Shown here: positions 51,719 through 61,127 of the stretch, in pieces
How positions within the stretch are numbered: the stretch's first letter is position 1
Layout of the letters: every line of letters begins with the position of its first letter
Source of the DNA: Acetobacter farinalis
Lineage (GTDB): Bacteria > Pseudomonadota > Alphaproteobacteria > Acetobacterales > Acetobacteraceae
Assembly (NCBI RefSeq): GCF_026240015.1
Contig: NZ_JAPIUX010000003.1
Coordinates: forward strand, 186,001 to 250,000
Direction of reading: 5' to 3'
Length of the DNA: 64,000 bases
The notes under the pieces: generated by a model
Database searches by the model: none
What the model was told of the DNA's origin: nothing
Seen by the model: the letters and a program-made list of their open reading frames with translations, nothing else
Program-made: the position numbers and the translations under genes

Positions 51719-54700
51719 TTGTCTATCTGCCGGCTTTTCATCATGCGGCCCGTCGGCACAATCCTGATGGCCATGGCCTTTGTTCTGGCGGGCGTTTTTG
51801 CCTACCGCGCCATGCCCGTGGCGGATCTGCCCAATATTTCCGTGCCGGTTATCTATGTTGTCGCGACCCAGACCGGCACATCCCCACAGCAGATGGCCAG
51901 CGCGCTCACCACACCGCTGGAGCGGCATCTGGGGCAGATTGCCGGGCTGACCAGCATGCGGTCCGACTCAACAGATACCAGCGCGTTTGTCCTGCTGTTT
52001 TTTGATAACAGCCGGGACATCAACGGCGCCGCGCGCGATGTTGAGGCCGCCTTGCAGGCCGCCCGGGCGGACATGCCGCACACACTGCTCATGCCCCCGC
52101 AATATTACAAGGCCAACCCGTCTGACAGCCCGATCATGCTGGCTGTCATGACCTCCGCCACCCGCACCACCACCGCCTTGCGTGATCTGGCGGAAACACG
52201 CCTCAAGCCGGTGCTGGCCGGTGTGAAGGGCGTTGGCTGGGTAGAGATGGTCGGCTCTTCCAAACCCGCCGTGCGCGTGGAAATGAATCCCATGATGCTG
52301 TATAAATACGGCATCGGGTTTGAAGACGTGCGGTCCGCACTGGCCTCCGCCAATGCGAACACCCCCAAGGGATTCCTTGATTCCGGCGGTGAACGCCTGA
52401 CACTGGAAACGAACGATCAGGCCCGTACGGCCGACCAGTATCGGGATCTTGTCATCGGGTACCGCAACGGTCGCCCCGTGCGCCTGACCGACGTGGCTAT
52501 TGTGCGGGATGGCCCGCAGGATGAACGCAAGGCCGCCTGGTACAATCACCAGTCCGCCATTATCACCGTTATCCGCCCGCAGCCGGGCGCAAATGTTATT
52601 GAAGTAACGGACGCCATCCGCGCCCGTGCGAAACTCCTGAGCAATGCGCTGCCAGCGGATGTGCAGTTCAAACTGGCGTCAGACCGCTCTGTCTCCATCC
52701 GCGGGGCGCTGGTGGATACGCAATACACCCTGCTGATTTCCGTCCTGCTGGTGGTGCTGGTGGTGCTGGCCTTCCTGCGGAGCTGGCGCTCCACGCTCAT
52801 CCCCGCCGTGACGGTGCCGATCTCGCTGGCCGGGTCTCTGGCAGTCATGCATCTGATGGGCTTCTCGCTTGATACGCTCTCCCTCATGGCGCTGACCATT
52901 GCGACAGGCTTTGTGGTGGATGACGCCATTGTGGTGGTGGAAAACATTGCCCGCCATATGGAAGCCGGGATGGGCCGCATGGAGGCAACACTCCTCGGCT
53001 CCCGGGAGATTGCGTTTACCATTCTCTCCATCACCATCTCGCTGATTGCAGTTTTTCTGCCCCTGCTGCTGCTGGGAGGGATTCCGGGCAAGATTTTCTT
53101 TGAATTTGCGATGACACTGACCACGGCTGTCACCGTCTCGTTCTTTCTGTCCATCTCGCTCACCCCCATGATGTGCGCCTATATGCTGGAAATCCATCAT
53201 GAGCCGGGTGAGCGCGCCTCCCCCCGTAAACAGGGCCTGCTGACACGCGCCGCCCATCTGCTGGCAGACGGCACGGACGCGATGCTGGAACGGCTGATGC
53301 GCGGCTATGCGCGCTCGCTCAACTGGGCGCTGCGCCACCCCTGGCTGATTTTCCTCTCCCTGCCCGCAAGCTTTTTTGCCACCATCGGCATTCTGATTGT
53401 CATGTCCAAGACAGTCCTGCCCGCAGAGGATATCTCCCTGCTGGAAAGCTATCTGAGCGCTGACCAGACCAGTTCCTTCGCGGCCATGTGCGGCAAGACG
53501 AAAGAGGTCATCAACGCCATGGTGGCGGACCATGATGTCGAGTCCGTTCTTGCCTTCGCGGGGGAGGACGCCGCCAATGAAGCGCAGGTTTTTGCCCAGC
53601 TGACAGACAAGGCCAGCCGCAGCTCCACCCCGGAGCAGATTGCCGCGCGCGTGCGCGAGCGGGTGAAGAACATTCCGGGCCTGACAGCCAGCATTTCCAA
53701 CGCCGGAGATATCAACGGCGGCGGAGACCGCCAGCACGAGGGCACATACAGCTATGTCTTCCAGAGTGATAACGCTGAAGATATCTACACCTGGGTTCCG
53801 CGCATCATAGACATCCTGCGCAAGAGCACGGTGCTTGTCGGGGTCAACAGCCATCTCTCCGGCAATGGCACCGCCATGCATGTGCGCATCCAGCGGGATA
53901 CGGCTGCCCGATACCTCGTCACCCCCCAACTGATCGGCAATGCGCTGTATGATGCCTACGGGCAGCGCACCGCATCGGCCATTTCCACACCGCTGACCAC
54001 CTATTACGTGGTGATGGAAGTAGAAAAACAGTTCCGGGATAACCCGGAAATGCTGAAAACCCTCTGGGTTTCCACCGCCGGTGGAACGGCGTCTGGGGCT
54101 ACGGCGTCCAATACTGTCCGCGTCAAGAAACCCTCGGACACCTCGGAGTCCAAGGCCGCCTCCCTCAGCCAGCTTTCCTTCCGGAACGCCATTGCCAACC
54201 GTCTGGCAGGCGGCGGAGCCGGGGCCTCCAACGGGTCAGCCGTTTCCTCCTCATCGGAAACCATGGTGCCCCTGCCCACCGTGGCGCAACTGGAAACCAC
54301 CCCCACCCCGCTTCAGGTCAGCCATCAAGGCGGGTTTATTGCAGGGTCCATCGCGTTTGACCTCGCTCCCGGCAAATCTCTGGGCGATGCCTCAGCCGAA
54401 ATCCGGAAGGCCATGTTCACCCTGCATACGCCCCAGAGCCTGCGCGGTGATTTTTCCGGTCAGGCAGGCGACATGCAGAAAGACCTGATTAACGAACTGC
54501 TGGTTTTCATCGCGGCTATCGTCACGATGTATGTCACGCTGGGTATTCTGTATGAAAGCTACATCCAGCCGCTGACCATTCTCTCCACCCTGCCCTCCGC
54601 CGCGGTGGGTGCCGTGCTGACATTGTGGATCTGCGGAGAACCGTTTTCCCTCATCGCCATGATCAGCGTGATTCTGCTGATTGGCATCGTGAAGAAAAAC

Positions 54701-55072
54701 GCCATCCTGATGATCGACTTCGCCCTGCATGTGGAGCGCGAGCAGGGCCTGCCGCCGGAAGAAGCCATTCGTGCAGCCTGCCTGACGCGCTTCCGCCCTA
54801 TTCTGATGACCACCCTGGCCGCCGCCTTTGGTGCGGTCCCGCTGGTTTTTGGGCATGGTTATGGGTCCGAGCTGCGCCGCCCGCTTGGCATTGCCGTTAT
54901 CGGGGGGCTGGCCACCAGCCAGTTGCTCACACTGTATTCCACACCGGTTGTGTATCTGTTCATGCACCGGCTGGGGAACTGGGTGAAGCGGATGGGCGCG
55001 GCCCTTGGCCGCAGGCTGCGCCTGATCAGCCGGGATACCTCTTCAGACACCGCCCCCGCCCACACACCCTGA
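51719..55072 (+). CDS. RND efflux pump inner-membrane subunit
   Basis: A 1117-residue AcrB/MdtB-type resistance-nodulation-division transporter. The proton-relay aspartates are in ATGFVVDDAIVVVENI and the lysine in IGIVKKNAILMIDFAL. Two repeats of six membrane helices enclose two large periplasmic loops. The start appears to be TTG at 51719, with AAGGA before it, giving MSICRLFIMRPVGTILM. No adaptor or outer-membrane gene is adjacent; the HlyD gene at 49 kb belongs to the FUSC set. A Ser/Thr/Ala-rich insert lies near 780-870. Substrate unknown. Confidence 0.9.
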   Translation: MSICRLFIMRPVGTILMAMAFVLAGVFAYRAMPVADLPNISVPVIYVVATQTGTSPQQMASALTTPLERHLGQIAGLTSMRSDSTDTSAFVLLFFDNSRDINGAARDVEAALQAARADMPHTLLMPPQYYKANPSDSPIMLAVMTSATRTTTALRDLAETRLKPVLAGVKGVGWVEMVGSSKPAVRVEMNPMMLYKYGIGFEDVRSALASANANTPKGFLDSGGERLTLETNDQARTADQYRDLVIGYRNGRPVRLTDVAIVRDGPQDERKAAWYNHQSAIITVIRPQPGANVIEVTDAIRARAKLLSNALPADVQFKLASDRSVSIRGALVDTQYTLLISVLLVVLVVLAFLRSWRSTLIPAVTVPISLAGSLAVMHLMGFSLDTLSLMALTIATGFVVDDAIVVVENIARHMEAGMGRMEATLLGSREIAFTILSITISLIAVFLPLLLLGGIPGKIFFEFAMTLTTAVTVSFFLSISLTPMMCAYMLEIHHEPGERASPRKQGLLTRAAHLLADGTDAMLERLMRGYARSLNWALRHPWLIFLSLPASFFATIGILIVMSKTVLPAEDISLLESYLSADQTSSFAAMCGKTKEVINAMVADHDVESVLAFAGEDAANEAQVFAQLTDKASRSSTPEQIAARVRERVKNIPGLTASISNAGDINGGGDRQHEGTYSYVFQSDNAEDIYTWVPRIIDILRKSTVLVGVNSHLSGNGTAMHVRIQRDTAARYLVTPQLIGNALYDAYGQRTASAISTPLTTYYVVMEVEKQFRDNPEMLKTLWVSTAGGTASGATASNTVRVKKPSDTSESKAASLSQLSFRNAIANRLAGGGAGASNGSAVSSSSETMVPLPTVAQLETTPTPLQVSHQGGFIAGSIAFDLAPGKSLGDASAEIRKAMFTLHTPQSLRGDFSGQAGDMQKDLINELLVFIAAIVTMYVTLGILYESYIQPLTILSTLPSAAVGAVLTLWICGEPFSLIAMISVILLIGIVKKNAILMIDFALHVEREQGLPPEEAIRAACLTRFRPILMTTLAAAFGAVPLVFGHGYGSELRRPLGIAVIGGLATSQLLTLYSTPVVYLFMHRLGNWVKRMGAALGRRLRLISRDTSSDTAPAHTP

Positions 55073-55166
55073 ATGGAGGCGGGCTGAGAGCCCAATGGCC
55101 ATCACGCTCAAAAGTCGCTAAGAAAACGGCGTGTATACCCCTTTGTCATAAGGACGTTTTTTCATC

Positions 55167-55406
55167 ATGACCGATACCACCGTACCTGATCGTCTGTCCG
55201 TTAACCCGACCAGCCCCTACTTTAATGAAGCCCTGCTGGAGCGCGGCATTGGCATTCGCTTCAAAGGTGTCGAAAAAACCAATGTAGAAGAATACTGCAT
55301 CAGCGAAGGCTGGGTGCGCGTGGCCGTAGGCAAAACGGTTGACCGCAACGGAAACCCGCTGACCATGAAGCTGCAGGGCCCGGTGGAAGCCTGGATCAAG
55401 GACTAA
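55167..55406 (+). CDS. DUF3297-family protein
   Basis: A 79-residue protein matching DUF3297 throughout (DRLSVNPTSPYFNEALLERG, then GWVRVAVGKTVDRNGNPLT and a C-terminal GPVEAWIKD). Databases sometimes name it glutathione peroxidase without evidence; the role is unknown. A good ATG follows AAGGACG. Stands alone between the RND gene and the sulfide:quinone oxidoreductase gene. Confidence 0.88.
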   Translation: MTDTTVPDRLSVNPTSPYFNEALLERGIGIRFKGVEKTNVEEYCISEGWVRVAVGKTVDRNGNPLTMKLQGPVEAWIKD

Positions 55407-55438
55407 CCTGCGCCATAAACATGCCTCCCCAATAATTA

Positions 55439-55494
55439 ATCAATTTATTAAATTATTGATGCTTGTGATACTGCTCACATCTATCTGATGTGAG
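55439..55494 (+). promoter_or_regulatory. Putative operator region before the sulfide oxidoreductase gene
   Basis: CTCACATC at 55474-55481 and GATGTGAG at 55487-55494 form a perfect inverted repeat with a five-base centre, 22 bases before the ATG. Just upstream, at 55439-55460, an AT-rich imperfect palindrome with ATCAAT and ATTGAT arms occurs. Either could bind a regulator; sulfide-sensing ArsR-type repressors (BigR, SqrR) act on similar AT-rich palindromes. Seen by eye. Confidence 0.5.
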
Positions 55495-55515
55495 ACAGTC
55501 TCAGGGAGAGCATAT

Positions 55516-56775
55516 ATGGCCCAGTCTGAAACCGGAAAAACCCCGGACCTCCGCTTTACAGTTGTCATCGTGGGGGGCGGCGCGGCCGGTATCGCAGTTG
55601 CCGCCCGCCTGCGGCAGGCGCGGCCCACGCTGGATATCGCAATCATTGACCCCTCCACCACCCACGCCTACCAGCCCGGCTGGACGCTGGTGGGCGCTGG
55701 AGTCATGACGCTGAAAAGCACGCTGCGGCAGGAAGGCGGCCTGATTCCGGACGGCTGCACATGGGTGCGCGCCGCTGTGGCCTCCTTCCAGCCGGAAGAA
55801 GACCGTATCACGCTGGCTGATGGCCGGACCGTGGCCTACAACCGTCTGATTGTCTGCCCCGGCCTGCAACTGGACTGGGACAAGATTGAAGGCCTGACCG
55901 AAACGCTGGGCCGCAACGGCGTGTGCAGCAACTATTCCAAAGACACGGTGGAGTACACCTGGACCTGCATCCAGTCTCTCTCCGGTGGCAAGGCCCTGTT
56001 CACCCAGCCGCCCATGCCGATCAAGTGCGCGGGTGCGCCGCAAAAAATTGCGTATCTCGCCTCTGATTACTGGCGCAAGGAAGGCACGCTGAACCGCACC
56101 ACTGTGGAATTCTGCCTTGCGGGAGATGCCCTGTTCGGCGTGAGCTATTACCTCCCCGCCCTCCAGAAGGCTGTTGATTATTACGGCATCACGCTCCAGT
56201 ACAAGCATACGCTGATTGCCGTGAACGGCCCGGAACGCAAGGCAACCTTTGCCGTGAGCGGCCCGGATGGCAAAACGGAAAATATCGTCAAAGATTTTGA
56301 CATGCTGCATGTCACCCCGCCGCAGAGCGCCCCGGACTTCGTCAAGAAAAGCCCGCTGGCCAATGCTGCTGGCTGGCTGGATGTAGACCCCTCCACCCTG
56401 CGGCACGCCCGATATGCCAATGTGTTCGGGCTGGGCGATGTGATTGGCACATCCAACGCCAAGACCATGGCCGCCGCCCGCGCCCAGACGCCGGTTGTCA
56501 CGGCAAACCTGCTGGCCTCTCTGGATGGCAAACCGCTTTCCAGCATTTATGACGGCTATGGTGCCTGCCCGCTCACTGTGGGCTACGGCAAGATTGTTCT
56601 GGCGGAATTCCTGTATGGCGGGAAACCGGCTCCCAGCTTCCCGTATGACCAGCGCAAGCCCAGCCGCTTTGCCTGGTTCCTGAAAACCACCGTCTTCCCA
56701 CGAGTCTATTGGGACATGATGCTCAAGGGGCGCGACATCAGCGTGCCGCACCACCCGGAATGGATCAAATTCTGA
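55516..56775 (+). CDS. sqr: Sulfide:quinone oxidoreductase, type II
   Basis: A 419-residue flavoprotein that oxidises sulfide and passes electrons to ubiquinone at the membrane. The FAD-binding VVIVGGGAAGIAVAARL is at about 16-32 and YQPGWTLVGAGV matches the family; PIKCAGAPQKIAYL holds a conserved cysteine and the late FAD motif is ANVFGLGDVIGTSNAKT. The type II form (human SQOR-like) fits by length. Two palindromes upstream suggest it is regulated. It ends at a strong terminator. Confidence 0.88.
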   Translation: MAQSETGKTPDLRFTVVIVGGGAAGIAVAARLRQARPTLDIAIIDPSTTHAYQPGWTLVGAGVMTLKSTLRQEGGLIPDGCTWVRAAVASFQPEEDRITLADGRTVAYNRLIVCPGLQLDWDKIEGLTETLGRNGVCSNYSKDTVEYTWTCIQSLSGGKALFTQPPMPIKCAGAPQKIAYLASDYWRKEGTLNRTTVEFCLAGDALFGVSYYLPALQKAVDYYGITLQYKHTLIAVNGPERKATFAVSGPDGKTENIVKDFDMLHVTPPQSAPDFVKKSPLANAAGWLDVDPSTLRHARYANVFGLGDVIGTSNAKTMAAARAQTPVVTANLLASLDGKPLSSIYDGYGACPLTVGYGKIVLAEFLYGGKPAPSFPYDQRKPSRFAWFLKTTVFPRVYWDMMLKGRDISVPHHPEWIKF

Positions 56776-56797
56776 ACCCCGGCCTCGTCAAGGCCAC

Positions 56798-56828
56798 AAA
56801 AAACCCCACCGAATGGTGGGGTTTTTTT
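56798..56828. terminator. Bidirectional Rho-independent terminator
   Basis: AAAAAACCCCACC at 56798-56810 pairs perfectly with GGTGGGGTTTTTT at 56815-56827 around GAAT. The A and T tracts suit both the rightward sqr gene and the leftward hpnN gene. Confidence 0.92.
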
Positions 56829-56852
56829 ATGCTCTGCGGCCATCAGAAGCTT

Positions 56853-59444
56853 TCAGGCTTCATCCGTCGGACGTTTGGGCAGAAGAGCGGGTACGAAAAC
56901 CAGTGTCACCAGCAGTGTGCAGCCCAGTGAGAGCAGCAGCAGCCGCCCCATGCTGGCCGTGCCGGGGTGATGCGACAGGGCCAGAGAGCCGAAGGCCGTG
57001 CCCGTTGTCAGCGCGGAAAACAGCACAGCCCGTGCCGTGGGCGATGCCAAGGGGAAGCGCACCCCATCCCGCCAGTTCATGACAAAATAGATGTTGAAGG
57101 ACACGCCCACACCCAGCAGCAGCGGCAGGGCGATGATATTGGCGAAATTCAGTGTTTCCGGCAGCAGGACCACCAGAATGACAGTCATCAGCGCGGAAAG
57201 CATCAGGGGGGAGAGAACCAGCAGCATATCCTTCACCCGGCGGAGTGCCAGGAACAGGATGAGGGCAATCATGATAATGGCTGCCGCTGCGGCCTGCTCA
57301 AACGCCCGCACAATGGAGCGCGCACTTTCCACAATATCCACCGCCGAGCCAGCAATCTCCGGCTCGACAGCCTGAAGAGCCGTGACAAACTTCCTCAGCG
57401 CCCCACTGTTGGACATGACGCCCTTGGGATGCACTTCAACCAGTGCGCGGCCATCAGGCAGCAGGTAATCATTCGCGATGGAGGGCGGTATGTCTTTCAG
57501 CGTGACCGGCGTGGCCTGCAACATGGTGCGAAGCTGGTCCAGCTGGGAAGGCAGGAAGCGCACCAGTGCCTCATTGGCTGCCAGAACCTGCTGGTCCGGT
57601 GCGGTGGAAAGTTTGAGCAGAGCGGCCTGAATGCGCCGCAGCGGGTCCTGCGCCGGGAGTTTGTCCAGCACGCTGCCCAGTGCCGCAGCCGTTGCCCCGG
57701 CAGACTCCCGCAGGGTCGCCGCATCAGGCGCGGGCTTTGGGTTGGGCACAATCAGGGTTGGCAGCAGGACGGACGCCGCATCCTGAATCAGCGCCAGTTT
57801 TTCGTCCTGTTTTGTCGGAACAAAAGAACCGAGCCACAGCACATCATGCACCTGCGGCACGGAGGCAAGCCGGTCCGCCTGCTTCTGCGCGTCATCCAGA
57901 GATTTGACGAGAAGCTCCGCACTGTAGGGGGAGGATTGCGGGTTGCTCATCAGCAGATGCAGCGCGCGCATCCCCTCAGAGTTCGGGTTTTTGGTGTGCA
58001 GCGGGTCTCCATCAAACTGGAGCTGCGGTACGAGTGCGAGACCTGCCGCCGCCACCAGCCCGAACACCCCCAGCACCAGCGTGCGATGCCGGCGGATCTT
58101 CACATCAACCGGCTTCATGAAGCTGTAGCCCATATCCGGGCAGTCGAGCGTGGGGTGGAAGAGTTTCAGCAGTGCGGGCAGCAGGCTGGTGGTGCATACA
58201 AACGCAACCAGCATGCCAACCCCGGCAATCAGCCCGAGCTGGGCAACCCCCAGAAAGGCTGTGGGAGTAAAGGCCAGAAAACCTGCTGACGTTGCCAGAG
58301 ACGCCACCAGAATCTGATGCCCGGTTTCCTCCCCCGTCTCCCGCAGGGCTTCAACAATTCCGGCATCTCCGGATGCGGCGTGCTGGGCCCGGAAGCGGAC
58401 AGAAAACTGAATGGCAAAGTCCACCGCGATGCCGACAAACAGAATGGCAAACGCCACCGAAATCAGATTGAGCGTGCCCACCGCCACAGCGGCAAAACCC
58501 GTTGTCAGCAGCAGGCCGACCACCAGCGTGACAACAATGGGCACCACAACCCGCCATGAACGGACCGCAAGCGTCAGCCACAGGGTGACAAGGGCGAGAG
58601 ACCCCAGAAGACCACTGACCATCCCCTCCGCCACGGTGGCGAATTCTTCATCATCCAGCTTCACCTGCCCGGTCATGTAAACCTTGGCATGGCCGCTTTT
58701 CACAAACTCGAGGGACTTGATGGCCTGCACCATGGCGGCAGACGCCGCGCCACCGGGCTGGAAAGAGCCGTAATCCAGCTTCGGCTTGGTCATAACAAAC
58801 TGGTAGCGCCCGGCGAGGTCTGACAACTGCCCGCCCAGCAGCTTCTGCCATGAGAGCGGTTGGGGCTGGCCTGCCGCTGCTTTTTCCAGATTATCCGCAA
58901 ACCCGACCAGAGGCGTCTGGAAGCCCTTCAGGTCAGCCTGCCCCTGCTTGATGCCTTCAGAAATCAGAGACATCGCGCCAAACAGGCCACGCGCGGAGGG
59001 GTCCTGCGCCAGAGCGGACAGAAAGGGCTGCGCCGTAATGGTATCGTTCAGCACATCGGAAAGCGGCTGAGGCTCCAGAAACATCAGGCCGTTGCGGATC
59101 AGATAGGGGTTGGCATCCGGACGTTCGGCAAAGCTGAAATGTGTATGGTCCGCTGAAAGCGTTTCCGCCAGAGCGCGGGCGGTTTCCTGCCCTTCCTCCG
59201 GGATGTCGGCTTCAATCACCGCAACAAGCAGATTTTCCTTCTGCGGGAACAGGCGGCCCATCTCATCCGAACGCTGCTTCCATGGCAGACGGTCGGACAG
59301 CATCTTGCTGGTGTCCGTGGTTACGCCAAGGCAGGTCATGCCCGCATAGACAGCTCCGCCGGAGAAAAGCAGAAACAAGGCCACAACCACATAGGCATGA
59401 CGAGCGCAGAACGTGATGAAGCGACCTATGGGGGCAGAAAACAT
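56853..59444 (-). CDS. hpnN: Hopanoid transporter HpnN (RND/MMPL family)
   Basis: An 863-residue RND-superfamily protein that moves hopanoids to the outer membrane. Each half has a leading membrane helix, a large periplasmic loop and five further helices (for example FAILFVGIAVDFAIQFSVRF and LPLLLGVGVSFNIYFVMNW). The N terminus is MFSAPIGRFITFCARH. It lies 97 bases downstream of hpnL. Together they tie the locus to hopanoid lipids, which are abundant in acetic acid bacteria. Confidence 0.92.
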   Translation of the reverse strand: MFSAPIGRFITFCARHAYVVVALFLLFSGGAVYAGMTCLGVTTDTSKMLSDRLPWKQRSDEMGRLFPQKENLLVAVIEADIPEEGQETARALAETLSADHTHFSFAERPDANPYLIRNGLMFLEPQPLSDVLNDTITAQPFLSALAQDPSARGLFGAMSLISEGIKQGQADLKGFQTPLVGFADNLEKAAAGQPQPLSWQKLLGGQLSDLAGRYQFVMTKPKLDYGSFQPGGAASAAMVQAIKSLEFVKSGHAKVYMTGQVKLDDEEFATVAEGMVSGLLGSLALVTLWLTLAVRSWRVVVPIVVTLVVGLLLTTGFAAVAVGTLNLISVAFAILFVGIAVDFAIQFSVRFRAQHAASGDAGIVEALRETGEETGHQILVASLATSAGFLAFTPTAFLGVAQLGLIAGVGMLVAFVCTTSLLPALLKLFHPTLDCPDMGYSFMKPVDVKIRRHRTLVLGVFGLVAAAGLALVPQLQFDGDPLHTKNPNSEGMRALHLLMSNPQSSPYSAELLVKSLDDAQKQADRLASVPQVHDVLWLGSFVPTKQDEKLALIQDAASVLLPTLIVPNPKPAPDAATLRESAGATAAALGSVLDKLPAQDPLRRIQAALLKLSTAPDQQVLAANEALVRFLPSQLDQLRTMLQATPVTLKDIPPSIANDYLLPDGRALVEVHPKGVMSNSGALRKFVTALQAVEPEIAGSAVDIVESARSIVRAFEQAAAAAIIMIALILFLALRRVKDMLLVLSPLMLSALMTVILVVLLPETLNFANIIALPLLLGVGVSFNIYFVMNWRDGVRFPLASPTARAVLFSALTTGTAFGSLALSHHPGTASMGRLLLLSLGCTLLVTLVFVPALLPKRPTDEA

Positions 59445-59541
59445 GGCAGATGATCAGATCCCGAAAATTTCGCGGCACAAGGCCCAGAGCTGCTTTCGTT
59501 TGGACCAACCCACCGGCCCGATGCAAGGGAGGATATGCAGA

Positions 59542-60522
59542 TCACGCCTGTTGAGGCCGCGTATCCCACCGATGTTCCAGACATTGCCACACCACCAGAG
59601 ACGGCACACCCCACGCAATTTCCCGCATGCGTTTGATGAGGGAGAGGGCAATAGCCACAGGCGGGCTGATGCCAAACAGACCGCCAATCAGCAGATACCC
59701 GCCTTCTGAAACGCCCAGCGCACCCGGCACGACAAAGCCGACGGATTTCGCCGCCTCCCCCACGCCTTCAATCACAAACCCGACGGAGAGCGGGCAATCA
59801 TGCCCCATGAAATGCAGGATGAGGCAAACCTCCACGGCCCCAAGCGCCCACGCCACAAACTGGAGCCACAGCGCCAGCACGGCATTCCGCTTCACCTTGT
59901 ACAGCCCCAGAACAGTCTGGTGCAGGCCACGAATGCCCTCCACACCATTCCAGCCCAGATGCTCCGCTATCCTGACCAGCAGTACTTCCACAAAAGCCAC
60001 GGCCCCCAGCCACTGGCTGGCGAACAGCCCGAGCCCGACAGCCAGCGCCACCAGCGCGCTTTCCAGCAATTCATCGGTAATGGGAGAACGCTTGACCAGA
60101 AACAGCAGCAGGCCCAGCCCCATGAAGGTGAACAGGACCTGACTGAGCAATTCCAGTGTGAGATCACAAATGGTGGCAGCGGCGGCGTGGCGTGTACCCA
60201 GACCCCGCCGTGCCAGCAGGCGGCTGGACCAGACCTCTCCCCCCACTTGCGCGACGGGAAGCAGATTGTTTATCCCCTCACGCACACAGCGGAGCAGAAC
60301 ATAATCCCGCCAACTGGGGGTGGGAGACGGGCACTGGCCCGCAATGGTGCGCCAGGCCTGCGCGGAGAGCGCAACCTGCACGGCATGAAAGCATATGGCG
60401 GCCAGAATGCCCCAGCCGCCTGTCATGATAAGAGCCACAATTGAGCGGGCGCCGAACTGCATCAGCATCCAGACAGTCAGCCCCAGCCCCAAAAGGCCCG
60501 CGATGACAGTAACCCGCTTCAT
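59542..60522 (-). CDS. hpnL: HpnL-family membrane protein
   Basis: A 326-residue membrane protein of the LPG synthase-like / UPF0104 family, with about eight helices, typical ANLLPVAQVGGE-like motif (here NNLLPVAQVGGEVWSSRLLA) and the C-terminal PGALGVSEGGYLLIGGLFG. HpnL is associated with hopanoid genes, but its biochemical role is not settled. It sits between ribH and hpnN on the same strand. Confidence 0.85.
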   Translation of the reverse strand: MKRVTVIAGLLGLGLTVWMLMQFGARSIVALIMTGGWGILAAICFHAVQVALSAQAWRTIAGQCPSPTPSWRDYVLLRCVREGINNLLPVAQVGGEVWSSRLLARRGLGTRHAAAATICDLTLELLSQVLFTFMGLGLLLFLVKRSPITDELLESALVALAVGLGLFASQWLGAVAFVEVLLVRIAEHLGWNGVEGIRGLHQTVLGLYKVKRNAVLALWLQFVAWALGAVEVCLILHFMGHDCPLSVGFVIEGVGEAAKSVGFVVPGALGVSEGGYLLIGGLFGISPPVAIALSLIKRMREIAWGVPSLVVWQCLEHRWDTRPQQA

Positions 60523-60544
60523 CTTCCCCCCGGCGTTACAGGGC

Positions 60545-60569
60545 CGCGGGCTCCGGCATGCAGCCCGCG
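60545..60569. other. Hairpin between ribH and hpnL
   Basis: CGCGGGCT at 60545-60552 pairs with AGCCCGCG at 60562-60569. No T-run follows on the minus strand, so it may slow but not stop transcription from the rib genes into hpnL. Confidence 0.35.
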
Positions 60570-60614
60570 TGATCAGCCCCGATGCATCAGAGCACGTGCC
60601 TCAAACCAAATGCA

Positions 60615-61097
60615 TCAGACCCTGATCTGGCGCAGCAAGGCAAGAGACTCTACGCATGCCGCCGCTGCTTCACGGCCTTTATTATGAATGTCATCACCAG
60701 AGCGGAGCTCAGCCTGCTCATTCGTATAGGTTGTGAGCACCCCAAACGCGATCGGGGTTTCCGTCGCCAGTGAGGCCTGCATCAGCCCGACCGTGGTGCC
60801 GAGGCTGATGAATTCAAAATGCGCGGTATCGCCCTTGATCACGCAGCCAAGGCAGATCACCCCTTCAAACCGCCCCGTTTTTGCCAGTGTCTGCGCCAGA
60901 AGCGGCATTTCAAAGGCACCGGGAGCAGCAAAAACATCCCCTTCCGCCACTGTGATGCCGTGCTCACCCAGCCATGCCAGAGCGCCATCCCGCAGGCCGC
61001 CTGTCACTTCTTCATTAAAGCGGCTGACAATCAGGGCCAGACGCGGCATGGGCGTGAGGGTGAGGTTCGGGAGGGAGACAGGGTTCCGTGTGCTCAT
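60615..61097 (-). CDS. ribH: 6,7-dimethyl-8-ribityllumazine synthase
   Basis: The 160-residue enzyme joins dihydroxybutanone phosphate and the ribityl pyrimidine to lumazine. Typical segments are VSRFNEEVTGGLRDGAL, APGAFEMPLLAQTLA and the catalytic His in KGDTAHFEFIS. It is the last rib gene of the run, 30 bases downstream of ribAB. Confidence 0.95.
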   Translation of the reverse strand: MSTRNPVSLPNLTLTPMPRLALIVSRFNEEVTGGLRDGALAWLGEHGITVAEGDVFAAPGAFEMPLLAQTLAKTGRFEGVICLGCVIKGDTAHFEFISLGTTVGLMQASLATETPIAFGVLTTYTNEQAELRSGDDIHNKGREAAAACVESLALLRQIRV

Positions 61098-61127
61098 AAA
61101 ACTATCCTTGAAGAAAACTGTGTGAAA

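Noticed and set aside
56967..58289. 440-residue open frame opposite hpnN
   Set aside because: Gln/Arg/His-rich antisense translation with no motifs; hpnN itself is well supported.
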